Assembly: GCF_026153295.1 (NCBI RefSeq)
Contig: NZ_CP110615.1
Span: 3,224,001-3,288,000 of the forward strand
Direction of reading: 5' to 3'
DNA length: 64,000 nucleotides
From: Rhodococcus antarcticus
Lineage (GTDB): Bacteria > Actinomycetota > Actinomycetes > Mycobacteriales > Mycobacteriaceae
Shown here: positions 43,284 through 51,184 of the stretch, one piece after another
Layout: each line of letters opens with the position of its first letter
How positions within the stretch are numbered: the stretch's first letter is position 1
Notes under the pieces: model-generated
Database searches by the model: none
The model's input: only the letters and a program-made list of their open reading frames with translations
Told to the model about the DNA's origin: nothing
Program-made: the position numbers and the translations under genes

Positions 43284-44183
43284 TCAGAACGACGACCACC
43301 GCCGACGTGGACGCTCGCCCAGCGCTGCCACGACGTCCTCGGCGACCCCGTCCACGTCCGCGAGGACCGAGGCAGCGGCGTAGCGCAGCACCAACAACCC
43401 GCCTCGCTGGATCGTGTTCTGCCGCCACCGGTCCCGGACGAACGTGGTCGGATCACTGTGGAACTCCCTCCCGTCCACCTCGACCGCGGTGCTCGTGGGC
43501 CGGTGCAGGAAGTCGACCCGGTACCCGCCGAGCACCCGGGCTCCCGTCTCGAGGCGCCACCCTCGGGCCCTGAGGGCACGGCCCAGGCGCCGCTCGGGTT
43601 TGGAGTCGACGATGCCCGGCCACTGCGCGAGCTGACGACGAGCCGCCGGCCGCCCCCGCCGCTTCCCGTCCCGCTCCATCCGCTCCGCCACCACGTGCGG
43701 GTTCAGCTCGTGACCGAGGGCCCGATCGACCAGGAGGTCCGCATCGGTGCCGTGCACCACGGCCAGCCCGTCGAGCAGGGCTCGCTCGACGGTCACGACC
43801 GGGAGTCCCCAGGCCGAGCTGCGGGCGTCGGCGGGCAGGTCCCGCCGGTACAGCACCACCCCGCGGGGCGTACGGACACTTGTCCGACGCGGAACGGTGG
43901 CCTCCACCCACTCGGGTTCGGGGTGCAGGCCCCACAGCCAGAGGGCCGTGCGGTGGCTGAGGACGGCGTCCGGACGCCACAGCGTCACCGCCCGCGCCAT
44001 CCCGCGACCATCGAGCTCACCCGAGGCGAACACACCCGGAAGCACGCGCACGAGGCTGCCCCGGCGGACCCGGTCCCGGACGGTGCTCCGCGGCACCCCG
44101 GCCGCGTCGAGCTCGGCGTGCGTCCACAGCCCCCACCTGTCCACGGGTCGACCCTGCTCCGGCACAGGGTCGGTGCGGCTCAC
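43284..44183 (-). CDS. AbiEi-like winged-helix plus DUF559 (Vsr-like endonuclease) protein
   Basis: A 299-aa protein. The N-terminal ~90 residues (WTHAELDAAGVPRSTVRDRVRRGSL, VLPGVFASGE) are a winged-helix of the AbiEi antitoxin type. The C-terminal ~110 residues match DUF559: RALRARGWRLETGARVLGGYRVDFLH, AVEVDGREFHSD and RDRWRQNTIQRGGLLVLRY, with the acidic D/E residues expected of a very-short-patch-repair-like nuclease fold. Nuclease activity is unproven. GTG 44183 is chosen; the frame opens at 44246. No AbiEii-like toxin gene is adjacent. Both flanks are repeat-rich spacers with a shared motif. Confidence 0.78.
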   Translation of the reverse strand: MSRTDPVPEQGRPVDRWGLWTHAELDAAGVPRSTVRDRVRRGSLVRVLPGVFASGELDGRGMARAVTLWRPDAVLSHRTALWLWGLHPEPEWVEATVPRRTSVRTPRGVVLYRRDLPADARSSAWGLPVVTVERALLDGLAVVHGTDADLLVDRALGHELNPHVVAERMERDGKRRGRPAARRQLAQWPGIVDSKPERRLGRALRARGWRLETGARVLGGYRVDFLHRPTSTAVEVDGREFHSDPTTFVRDRWRQNTIQRGGLLVLRYAAASVLADVDGVAEDVVAALGERPRRRWSSF

Positions 44184-44280
44184 CCGATGCCGACCTGTGG
44201 ACAACCACGCGGGCTGTGGACAGCTCAACCCGTCACTCCGCCACACTCATCGGCTCACAACCACCGTGCGCACCCCGCAC

Positions 44281-44513
44281 CGCGTTGGGTGTGGCAGAAC
44301 GACGGCGGGCCAGCGGGGGCGCGGGCAGAACGACGGCGGGCGGGACGGGCGGGACGGGCGGGACGGGGCGGGACGGGGCGGGCGGACCGATCGGCGGCGG
44401 GCGGGGCGGCGGGCGGACCAGCGGGGGCGCGGGCAGAAGGACGGCGGACCAGCGGGGCGCGACCGCGTTGGGTGTGGCAGAACGACGGCGGGACGGGCGG
44501 ACCGATCGGCGGC
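44281..44513. repeat. Repeat-rich non-coding spacer with direct repeats
   Basis: A 29-bp unit at 44281-44309 (CGCGTTGGGTGTGGCAGAAC ...) recurs exactly at 44464-44492. An 18-bp unit GGCGGACCGATCGGCGGC lies at 44381-44398 and 44496-44513. GGGACGGGC-type short repeats and two copies of a CAGCGGGGGCGCGGGCAGAA unit lie between. I see no gene in 44184-44513. Confidence 0.8.
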
Positions 44514-46223
44514 CTACTCCCCCCAGCGCTCGACGTCGCGGTCCACGCCCATCCCGAGGCGCTCGGGGGCGTGCATCCGCAACAGCCGCCGGCCGACGTC
44601 GGGGGGAGCGGAGCCCCGGGTGGCCAGCGAGACGCCGATCATGACGAGGAACGCGGCGGGCACGCTGAGCGCCGCCGGCTGGCTCACCACCGAGCCCAGC
44701 CAGCCCTGCGCCCCGCCGTCGACCACCGAGGCCACCACGGCCGCGACCGCCAGCGCCCCACCCACCACCAGGCCCGCCGCCGCCCCGGCGGCCGTGAGCT
44801 CGCGCCACCAGATGCCGAGCACCAGCAGCGGGCAGAAGGTCGAGGCCGCGACGGCGAACGCCAGGCCGACGGTCTGCGAGAGGTCCAGCCGCACCAGCGC
44901 CAGCGTCAGTGCCACCGGCACGGTCCCGGCCAGCAGCGCGGCCACCCGGAAGTCGCGCACCCGCCCGCGGAGGACGTCCGTCGAGAGCACCCCCGCCACG
45001 CTGACGACCAGGCCCGACGACGTCGAGAGGAACGCGGCCACCGCGCCGGCCGCGACGAGGGCCGCGAGCAGCTGCCCGCCGATACCGGAGAGCAGCGCGC
45101 CCGGCAGCAGCAGGACGGCCGCGTCCGTGGTCCCGGTGACGAGCAGCTGCGGCACGTACAGCCGGGACAGCACCCCCAGCACCGTCGGGAACAGGTAGAA
45201 CACGCCGAGCAGGGCCAGCACCACCAAGGTCGTCCGGCGCGCGGCCCGTCCGTCGGCGTTCGTGTAGAAGCGGACGAGCACGTGCGGCAGACCCATGGTT
45301 CCGAGGAACGTGGCCAGGATCAGCGAGTAGGTCTCGTACAGCGGGTGGTCGCCGCCGAGCCCGCCCGAGGGCAGCAGCCAGGCCGCGTCCGTGGTGGGCA
45401 CCCCGTCCACCACGGGCACGTCGGAGCCGGCGGCCAGGGTCAGCACCGTGCCGGCCCGAACCTCGTGCTGGCCGACGTCGAACCGGGTCGGCACGCCGTC
45501 CAGCTGCACCACCACCGGCCGGGCCACGTCGAGCACCACGTCCGTGGTCACGTCGACCCGGGTCTCGGCGGACACCGTGGGCGGGACCGGCGCGCCGACG
45601 GGGCGGGAGTCAGCCCCGTGGTGCAGCAGCAGGACGATCGCCGGCACCCCGATGGCCGTGAGCTTGAGCCAGTACTGGAAAGCCTGGACGAAGGTGATGG
45701 AGCGCATGCCGCCCCCGGCCACGTTGGCCACCACCACGACCCCGACCGCCAGCGCGCCCACCCAGCTCGGTGCCCCGGTGAGGATTCGCAGGGTCAGTCC
45801 GGCGCCCTGCAGCTGGGGCACCAGGTACAGCCACCCGATGAGCACCACCACGAGCGTCGCCAACCGGCGCAGCCGCGTGGAGCCGAGCCGGAACTCCGCG
45901 AAGTCGGGGATCGTGTACGCACCCGATCGGCGCAGCGGGGCGGCGACGAACAGCAGCAGCGCGAGGTAGCCGGCGGTGAACCCGACCGGGTACCAGAGCG
46001 CGTCGGCCCCGTACTTGGCGACGAGCCCGGCCACCCCCAGGAAGGACGCCGCCGAGAGGTACTCCCCGGAGATGGCGGCGGCGTTGGTGCGCGGCCCCAC
46101 GCTGCGCGAGGCGACGAGGAAGTCCGAGGTGGTGCGGGCCATCCGCACCCCGTAGGCACCCACGCCGACGGTCAGCACCGCGACGAGCGCGATCGCGGCC
46201 AGGGTGATCGGCGGCGCGGTCAC
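44514..46223 (-). CDS. Second sodium/solute symporter of the acetate-transporter type
   Basis: A 569-aa SSS-family transporter, only distantly like the first. ISGEYLSAASFLGVAGLVAKYG and GLPHVLVRFYTNADGRAARRT are the ActP-type signatures. An extracytoplasmic insertion of ~90 residues (about 200-290; Val/Thr-rich, beta-predicted) is unusual. The C-terminal tail is cytoplasmic. The GTG at 46223 lies 30 bp after a small membrane protein gene, itself overlapping a LytTR regulator gene, so symporter, helper and regulator form one operon. In several proteobacteria LytTR systems control pyruvate uptake, so pyruvate or acetate are candidate substrates. Confidence 0.88.
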   Translation of the reverse strand: MTAPPITLAAIALVAVLTVGVGAYGVRMARTTSDFLVASRSVGPRTNAAAISGEYLSAASFLGVAGLVAKYGADALWYPVGFTAGYLALLLFVAAPLRRSGAYTIPDFAEFRLGSTRLRRLATLVVVLIGWLYLVPQLQGAGLTLRILTGAPSWVGALAVGVVVVANVAGGGMRSITFVQAFQYWLKLTAIGVPAIVLLLHHGADSRPVGAPVPPTVSAETRVDVTTDVVLDVARPVVVQLDGVPTRFDVGQHEVRAGTVLTLAAGSDVPVVDGVPTTDAAWLLPSGGLGGDHPLYETYSLILATFLGTMGLPHVLVRFYTNADGRAARRTTLVVLALLGVFYLFPTVLGVLSRLYVPQLLVTGTTDAAVLLLPGALLSGIGGQLLAALVAAGAVAAFLSTSSGLVVSVAGVLSTDVLRGRVRDFRVAALLAGTVPVALTLALVRLDLSQTVGLAFAVAASTFCPLLVLGIWWRELTAAGAAAGLVVGGALAVAAVVASVVDGGAQGWLGSVVSQPAALSVPAAFLVMIGVSLATRGSAPPDVGRRLLRMHAPERLGMGVDRDVERWGE

Positions 46224-46253
46224 CGGGCGCGGCCGGGCATCACTCGTCCACCC

Positions 46254-46628
46254 TCAGTCGTCCACGAGATCGGCGAAGTCCTGCTCGACCCGCTCGGCGA
46301 GCGCCGTGTGGGCCCAGCCGACGAGGCCCAGGAACGGGTAGGCGAGCAGTCCGAGCAGCAGCCACGGCAGCCGCACCCCCAGCACCTGCACCGATCCCAG
46401 GGCCGGGACCAGGGCGAACAGCAGGGGCAGCACGCCGAGCAGCACCACCACCAGCCCGGCCAGCCGCAGCGAGAGCCCCAGCTGGGTGCGCACCAGGCCG
46501 CGGAGCAGGACGTCGCCCACCTCGGTCTGGTCCTCCACCTCGGCCCGGGTGCGCACCAGCCGACGCGAGCCACGCCGCTCGGCCAGGACCACCCGCACGC
46601 GTCGGGGAGCGGGGTCCGGGCCGGTCAC
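46254..46628 (-). CDS. Small membrane protein, probable symporter partner
   Basis: A 124-aa protein with two hydrophobic segments (LGLSLRLAGLVVVLLGVLPLLFALV and LPWLLLGLLAYPFLGLVGW) and a basic N-terminus, the size and layout of DUF485 helpers though without clear sequence identity. The GTG at 46628 overlaps the regulator stop as GTGA. It lies between regulator and symporter genes. The partner role is inferred. Confidence 0.75.
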   Translation of the reverse strand: MTGPDPAPRRVRVVLAERRGSRRLVRTRAEVEDQTEVGDVLLRGLVRTQLGLSLRLAGLVVVLLGVLPLLFALVPALGSVQVLGVRLPWLLLGLLAYPFLGLVGWAHTALAERVEQDFADLVDD

Positions 46629-47437
46629 CGGGCGCTCCAGCTCTGCTTCACCGTGCGCACGAGCACGTCCTTGAGCTCGCGGGTGTGCCGACGGCTGACC
46701 GGGAGCTCCACGGCTCCCGGGGCGTGCGGCGGCCCGAGCCGGACGACGTACCCGCTACCGACCATCCGCAGCTCGGTGACCAGCGGCAGGGACACCAGGT
46801 AGGACCGGTGCACCCGGGCGAAGCCGGCGTCGCCCCAGCGCTCCTCGAGGACCGCGAGCGGGATGCGGACGAGGTGGCTCCCGGTGGCGGTGTGCAGCCG
46901 TGCGTAGTCGCCCTGCGCCTCGACCCACCGGACGGCCGAGCGCGGCACGAGCGTGGTGGTGCCCCCCAGCTCGACGGCAACCACGTCGTCGGCGGGGGTC
47001 TCCGCGGGGCTGCCCGGGGCGCGCAGCCGCTCGATCCGGCGCAGCGACTCCGCCAGGCGCTCGGCGCGGATCGGCTTGAGCAGGTAGTCCACCGCCCCGA
47101 TGTCGTACGCCTCCACGGCTCGGTCGTCGTGGGCGGTGACGAAGACGACGGACGGGGGGTCGGCGAAGGCGGCGAGGACGCGCGCCAGCTCAAGGCCGTC
47201 CAGCCCGGGCATGCGGATGTCGAGGAACACCACGTCGACGGCGGGCAGCTCGCCGGAGTTGAGCAGTCGAAGCGCGGTGGTGGAGTCGGCCGCTGTCCGG
47301 ACCAGCCCGACCCGTCCGTCGGCGCGCAGCAGGTAGGCGAGCTCGTCCAGGGCGGGGGGCTCGTCGTCGACCGCGAGCACGGTGAGCGCCCCGGGCTCGC
47401 GCTCGGGGGGCGGGCTGGTCGCAGCGAGGTCGGTCAC
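46625..47437 (-). CDS. LytTR-family response regulator
   Basis: A 270-aa response regulator. The receiver domain shows LAVDDEPPALDELAYLL, the phosphorylation site VVFLDIRMPGLDG and VVFVTAHDDRAVEAY, then the conserved Lys in YLLKPI. The C-terminal LytTR DNA-binding domain has WVEAQGDYARLHT, FARVHRSYLV and LPVSRRHTRELKD. It should act with the LytS-type kinase at 49569-50768, 2.1 kb away. GTG 47437 is chosen on family length; no clear ribosome site is seen. Its overlap with the transporter genes suggests it controls them. Confidence 0.9.
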   Translation of the reverse strand: MTDLAATSPPPEREPGALTVLAVDDEPPALDELAYLLRADGRVGLVRTAADSTTALRLLNSGELPAVDVVFLDIRMPGLDGLELARVLAAFADPPSVVFVTAHDDRAVEAYDIGAVDYLLKPIRAERLAESLRRIERLRAPGSPAETPADDVVAVELGGTTTLVPRSAVRWVEAQGDYARLHTATGSHLVRIPLAVLEERWGDAGFARVHRSYLVSLPLVTELRMVGSGYVVRLGPPHAPGAVELPVSRRHTRELKDVLVRTVKQSWSAR

Positions 47438-47531
47438 GGGGTCGTCATGGTGCGCGCCGGGTGCCCGAGTTGTCCACGTGAGCAACCCGCCCTGCGTGCA
47501 CGTGTGCACCCGTGAACGCGGTCCGCGCTGG

Positions 47532-48154
47532 TCATACCGTGCGCAGGAGACCCTCGAGCTGCTGTCGGGCGGCCTCGACGATCTCCGTGCTGCTCGCGGG
47601 CTGGGCGGTCACGTCGGCGTCGTGGCGCAGCAGGTATCGGCCGTCGCCCGGCCGGTCGAACCAGCGCACGCGGCACTCGCGCCGGTCGGCCCCACCCGCA
47701 CGGCACCGCTGCGGCCAGGTGGTGCCGGCGGCAGCGCCCGGACGGGCGCGGCGGGGAGCCCAGCGGCGGGCACCGTCTGTCCCAGCAGGTCGCCCCCGGC
47801 GTCCTCGGCGAGGCCGGGGAGCTGGACGGCGAGCACGCCTGAGGTGCCGGAGCGCGCCGCCAGGATCCGCACCAGGTCCGACGGCCGATCACCCAAGAAG
47901 CCGACGGCGTCCAGCGCTGCACGGGGCCGGACCAGGACGAGCAGCGCGCTGTGCAGGTCGGGGTCGAGCCGGCCGCCGGCGAGCACGTGGCCGGTCGCAA
48001 GCCGTGCGCGTGCCGCAGCGTCCACTGCACGCTGCTCGTCCACCGTCGCGGCCGTGGGACGGACGTCGAAGGGGAACGGCAGGCGGCTGACCCCCGTCAG
48101 TGGCCAGACGACCTGGACCTCCTCGGGGGTGAGGCGCCACCGCTGGCCGTTCAC
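47532..48154 (-). pseudogene. EspG-like ESX secretion-associated protein, apparent frameshift
   Basis: The first frame (GTG 48154) gives WRLTPEEVQVVWPLTG, LPFPFDV, TVDEQRAVDAAARARLA and LDPDLHSALLVLVRP, the pattern of EspG-family chaperones that bind PE/PPE-like substrates. The C-terminal continuation (ECRVRWFDRPGDGRYLLRHD ... EIVEAARQQLEGLL) lies in a frame offset by one base. An extra base in the C4 run 47690-47693 gives a continuous ~207-aa product. The start overlaps the stop of the PPE-like remnant as GTGA. Confidence 0.65.
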
Positions 48155-48382
48155 TCGCCGATGACCGCTGGGGCGACCTTGGGGAGCTCGCCCACCAGCT
48201 CCGAGCCGTTCTCCTCGGTGATGAGGTAGCTGAGCGTGTCGTGCTCGAAGTCCTCCTGGCCCTTGGCGCCCCGGCCACCGGCACCCATGCCGCCCCCGGA
48301 CGCACCCCGGGCACCCGCCGCTCCGCCACCGACCGCCGCACCGGCTCCGGCCCCACTGCCTGCACCGGTTCCGCCGGACCGC
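48151..48382 (-). pseudogene. C-terminal remnant of a PPE/ESX-like secreted protein
   Basis: About 75 codons encode a Gly/Ala-rich stretch ending EDFEHDTLSYLITEENGSELVGELPKVAPAVIGE-like (GELPKVAPAVIGE is the last part), a tail I associate with PPE-like ESX substrates encoded just before EspG in Pseudonocardiales. The N-terminal helical domain is missing: upstream sequence is sppA in another frame. No convincing start exists. I read it as a remnant left by a deletion next to sppA. Confidence 0.5.
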
Positions 48383-49237
48383 TCAGAGGCCCCAGCGCGC
48401 CCAGGCCGCCCGGTCCTCCACCGCCGCGACCACCGAGCCCACCGCCGAGGCCGCCGCACCGGGCAGACCCAGCCTCGCGGCCAACGACTTCGTGCGCGAG
48501 GTCATCCGGACCTCCGCGTCCGGGAAGCGCTCGGCGAGCACCCCCCGCAGGGTGCCCAGGGCATCGGCCAGACCCAGCTCCACGGCCCGCCGACCGGTCC
48601 ACACCTCGCCCGTGAACAGCTCGTCGTCGGTGCCGACGAGCGCGGCGCCCCGCCGCTGGCGCACCCAGGCCTTGAACTCGGTGTGGATGGACTCCTGCAT
48701 CCCCAGCAGCCAGTCGACGTCCTCGATCTTCTCCGGCGAGAAGGGGTCCAGCCGGGCCTTGTTGGCGCCCTGGGTGTGCAGGCGCCGCTCCACGCCGAGC
48801 TTGTCGATCAGCCCGGTGAGCCCGAACCCCGAGCTGACCACACCCACGGAGCCGAGCATCGACGTGGGCGTCGCGAAGATCTCGTCGGCGGCGCAGGCCA
48901 GCCAGTATCCCCCCGACGCGGCGACGTCCTCGCAGAACGCGAGCACCGGCACCTCGTGCTCGGCGGCGAGCTGGCGGACCCGGTCGCCGATGAGCGCGCT
49001 CTGCGTCGGCGACCCGCCCGGTGAGTTGACGGCCAGCGCCACGGCCTGCAGCCCGTCGGCCGCGAACGCGCGCTTCAGCGGCCCCTCGACGGAGTCGATG
49101 TTGAGCTGTGTCCGTCCGAGACCCGCTGCGCCGGAGGCGATCACACCGTGCAGCCGCACCACGGTGACGACGGGGCCCGCCGTCCCGGACAACCGCGCGG
49201 GCAAGTTCGACGACAGCGACGAGGGCAGCTTGACCAT
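48383..49237 (-). CDS. sppA: Signal peptide peptidase SppA/SohB-like S49 peptidase
   Basis: A 284-aa S49 serine protease of the short SohB type. The nucleophile is S108 in CEDVAASGGYWLACAADEI; the general base is probably K160 in HTQGANKARLDPFS. VALAVNSPGGSPTQS and SMLGSVGVVS are further family motifs. No membrane segment is obvious at the N-terminus. It should cut remnant signal peptides or short membrane-associated peptides. The ATG is fixed by a TACGCT box 6 nt upstream. The ESX remnants follow directly after its stop. Confidence 0.9.
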   Translation of the reverse strand: MVKLPSSLSSNLPARLSGTAGPVVTVVRLHGVIASGAAGLGRTQLNIDSVEGPLKRAFAADGLQAVALAVNSPGGSPTQSALIGDRVRQLAAEHEVPVLAFCEDVAASGGYWLACAADEIFATPTSMLGSVGVVSSGFGLTGLIDKLGVERRLHTQGANKARLDPFSPEKIEDVDWLLGMQESIHTEFKAWVRQRRGAALVGTDDELFTGEVWTGRRAVELGLADALGTLRGVLAERFPDAEVRMTSRTKSLAARLGLPGAAASAVGSVVAAVEDRAAWARWGL

Positions 49238-49243
49238 TCGTCG

Positions 49244-49249
49244 AGCGTA
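49244..49249 (-). promoter_or_regulatory. -10 box for leaderless sppA
   Basis: TACGCT on the minus strand ends 6 nt before the ATG at 49237. Confidence 0.45.
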
Positions 49250-49328
49250 CGGACGCCCGTGCGAACCGGCTGCCCACCGCGGGCCGAACCACCAGCGACC
49301 ACCACCCCCGACCCCGCAGGACGTGCCC

Positions 49329-49550
49329 GTGCGACCCCCCGTGCTCGACCCCGTCCTGGCTGTCCACCTGCTGGCCTGCCCGCCCTGCCGGGACGCCCGC
49401 CCCGTCCTGGTGGGCGCCCCGCTGCTCCGCGACGCGGCCCCGCCACCACGCGTGTGGGAGGGGATCCTCGTCGAGGTCCACCGCCACCGGAGGGTGGAGC
49501 GGCACCGGCAGGTCCGGCGTCACACGACCCTGCGGCGACCGCACCGCTGA
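49329..49550 (+). CDS. Possible small protein with a CPPC motif
   Basis: A 73-codon frame I do not recognise. AGGA at 49318-49321 precedes the GTG by 7 nt, and nearly all third codon positions are G or C, which supports coding. The product has a hydrophobic start with CPPC (residues 17-20) and an Arg/His-rich C-terminus. It fills the 331-bp gap between sppA and the histidine kinase gene. A metal- or thiol-binding role is only a guess. Confidence 0.4.
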   Translation: MRPPVLDPVLAVHLLACPPCRDARPVLVGAPLLRDAAPPPRVWEGILVEVHRHRRVERHRQVRRHTTLRRPHR

Positions 49551-49568
49551 GCGCGGACCGCGCTTGCC

Positions 49569-50768
49569 CTACGACCGCACGCCGGCGCGGAACTTGGGCA
49601 CCCGCAGGCTGACCTTCGTTCCCGCACCCAGCGCGGTCTCGACCACCAGCCCGTAGTCGTCGCCGAACGCGGCCCGGAGCCGGTCGTCGACGTTGCCCAG
49701 TCCGACGTGCGTGCCGGACGAGTGGGCCTCGGCGGTGCTCAGGTCGCCGCCCGGCTGCAGCCGCGCGGGGTCCATCCCCACCCCGTCGTCCTCGACGCTG
49801 ATGACGCACTCCGTGCCGGCGTCCTCGGCGACGACCGTGACGGTGCCGCCGTTCGCGCTGCCCGAGAGCCCGTGCCGCACCGCGTTCTCCACCAGCGGCT
49901 GCAGCGCCAGGAACGGCAGCACCACCCCCAGCACCTCCGGGGCCACCTGCAGACGGACCTGCAGCCGCGAGCCGAAGCGGGCGCGCTCGAGGGTCAGGTA
50001 GCGGTCGATGTTGCGCAGCTCGTCGGCCAGGGTGGTGAACTCCCCGGCCGTGCGGAACGAGTAGCGGGTGAAGTCCGCGAACTCCAGGACCAGCTCCCGG
50101 GCCCGCTCGGGGTCGGTGCGGACGAAGGAGGCGATGGTGGTCAGGGCGTTGTAGAGGAAGTGCGGGCTGATCTGCGCGCGCAGGGCCCGGACCTCGGCGC
50201 TCGCGAGGGCGTTGCGGGAGTCGTCCAGCTCGGCCAGCTCGATCTGGGTGGCGGCGTAGCGGGCCACCTCGTCGGCCGTGCGCAGCAGCCCCGGTCCGGC
50301 TTCGGAGGTGCTCACCGCGCCGAGCACCCCCACCACGCCGGTGTCCTCCAGGACCAGCGGGACGACGACCAGTGCGCGGACCGCGCAGCCGAGCCGGCCG
50401 CAGTCGACGTCCGCGTGCGGGACCAGTGCCCGGCGGGAGGTCTCGAGCGCCCGCCGGGCGGCGGTCAGCAGGTCCTCGGCGTGCTGCTCGCCGCCCCCGT
50501 GCCACGCGAGCAGCTCGCCGCGGGCGTCGGTGAGCGCGGTGGCCGCCGTGCCGAGCAGGGCCCGCAGGTGCGGCGCGGCCACGGTGGCGGACTCGGCCGA
50601 CAGCCCGCGCCGCAGCGCCGTCGCGGCCTGCGAGGCAGTGTGCAGGGTGTCGTGCACCACCCGCTCCAGCGGGCTCGAGAACCCCCGCCGGTCCCGCAGC
50701 CGACGGATGAGCAGGACGACCACCACGGCAGCGACGACGAGCGCGGCGACGCTGACGGCGGTGAGCAC
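49569..50768 (-). CDS. LytS-type sensor histidine kinase
   Basis: A 399-aa kinase. One N-terminal membrane helix (VAALVVAAVVVVLLI) is followed by a GAF-like sensor region (about 80-190), then the His-kinase domain of the LytS/YehU type with AQISPHFLYNALTTIASFV (phosphoacceptor His) and an ATPase domain with LQPLVENAVRHGL, DDGVGM and GTHVGLGNVDDRL. The GTG at 50768 gives the family N-terminus. It is the likely partner of the LytTR regulator at 46625-47437. Confidence 0.9.
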   Translation of the reverse strand: MLTAVSVAALVVAAVVVVLLIRRLRDRRGFSSPLERVVHDTLHTASQAATALRRGLSAESATVAAPHLRALLGTAATALTDARGELLAWHGGGEQHAEDLLTAARRALETSRRALVPHADVDCGRLGCAVRALVVVPLVLEDTGVVGVLGAVSTSEAGPGLLRTADEVARYAATQIELAELDDSRNALASAEVRALRAQISPHFLYNALTTIASFVRTDPERARELVLEFADFTRYSFRTAGEFTTLADELRNIDRYLTLERARFGSRLQVRLQVAPEVLGVVLPFLALQPLVENAVRHGLSGSANGGTVTVVAEDAGTECVISVEDDGVGMDPARLQPGGDLSTAEAHSSGTHVGLGNVDDRLRAAFGDDYGLVVETALGAGTKVSLRVPKFRAGVRS

Positions 50769-50782
50769 GGGACCGGTGCGGG

Positions 50783-51136
50783 TCAGGCCTCGGGGACCAG
50801 GTCGGTCGTGTCCTCGACGTCGGCGGCCTCGTCGTCGACCACCTCGTCGACGCTCTCGTCGAGCTCGGACTCCGGGCGCGCCGCCACGGGCACGGCCGGC
50901 TGCTCCTCGAGGGGGGTGTCCGGGCGCTCCTCGGCGAGCTTCTCGTCCAGGCTCTCGCCCTCGAGCTCCTCGTTCTCCGTCGTGCCGGTGCGGTTCGCGC
51001 CCGACCACCCGTCGGGGGCGTCGTAGCCGTCGTCGCCGACACGCTCACCGAGCTCGTCGGAGTCGGAGGCCTCGCTGGCGTCCAGCGTCTCCTCGTTCAG
51101 GTCCTGGTTCAGGTCGTTGTCCTCGTCGTCAGCCAT
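50783..51136 (-). CDS. DUF5709 acidic protein
   Basis: A 117-aa protein extremely rich in Asp and Glu, without membrane segments. GDDGYDAPDGWSGANR and ESLDEKLAEERPD are typical of DUF5709 proteins found in actinobacteria; function is unknown. It is probably intrinsically disordered. ATG 51136 (MADDEDN) is preferred to the frame from 51172. It ends 14 bp before the kinase gene start. Confidence 0.82.
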   Translation of the reverse strand: MADDEDNDLNQDLNEETLDASEASDSDELGERVGDDGYDAPDGWSGANRTGTTENEELEGESLDEKLAEERPDTPLEEQPAVPVAARPESELDESVDEVVDDEAADVEDTTDLVPEA

Positions 51137-51184
51137 GGCACCAGCCTGTCGAGCGGGGCCCCCGTGCGCCACCCGGAGCGGCGC

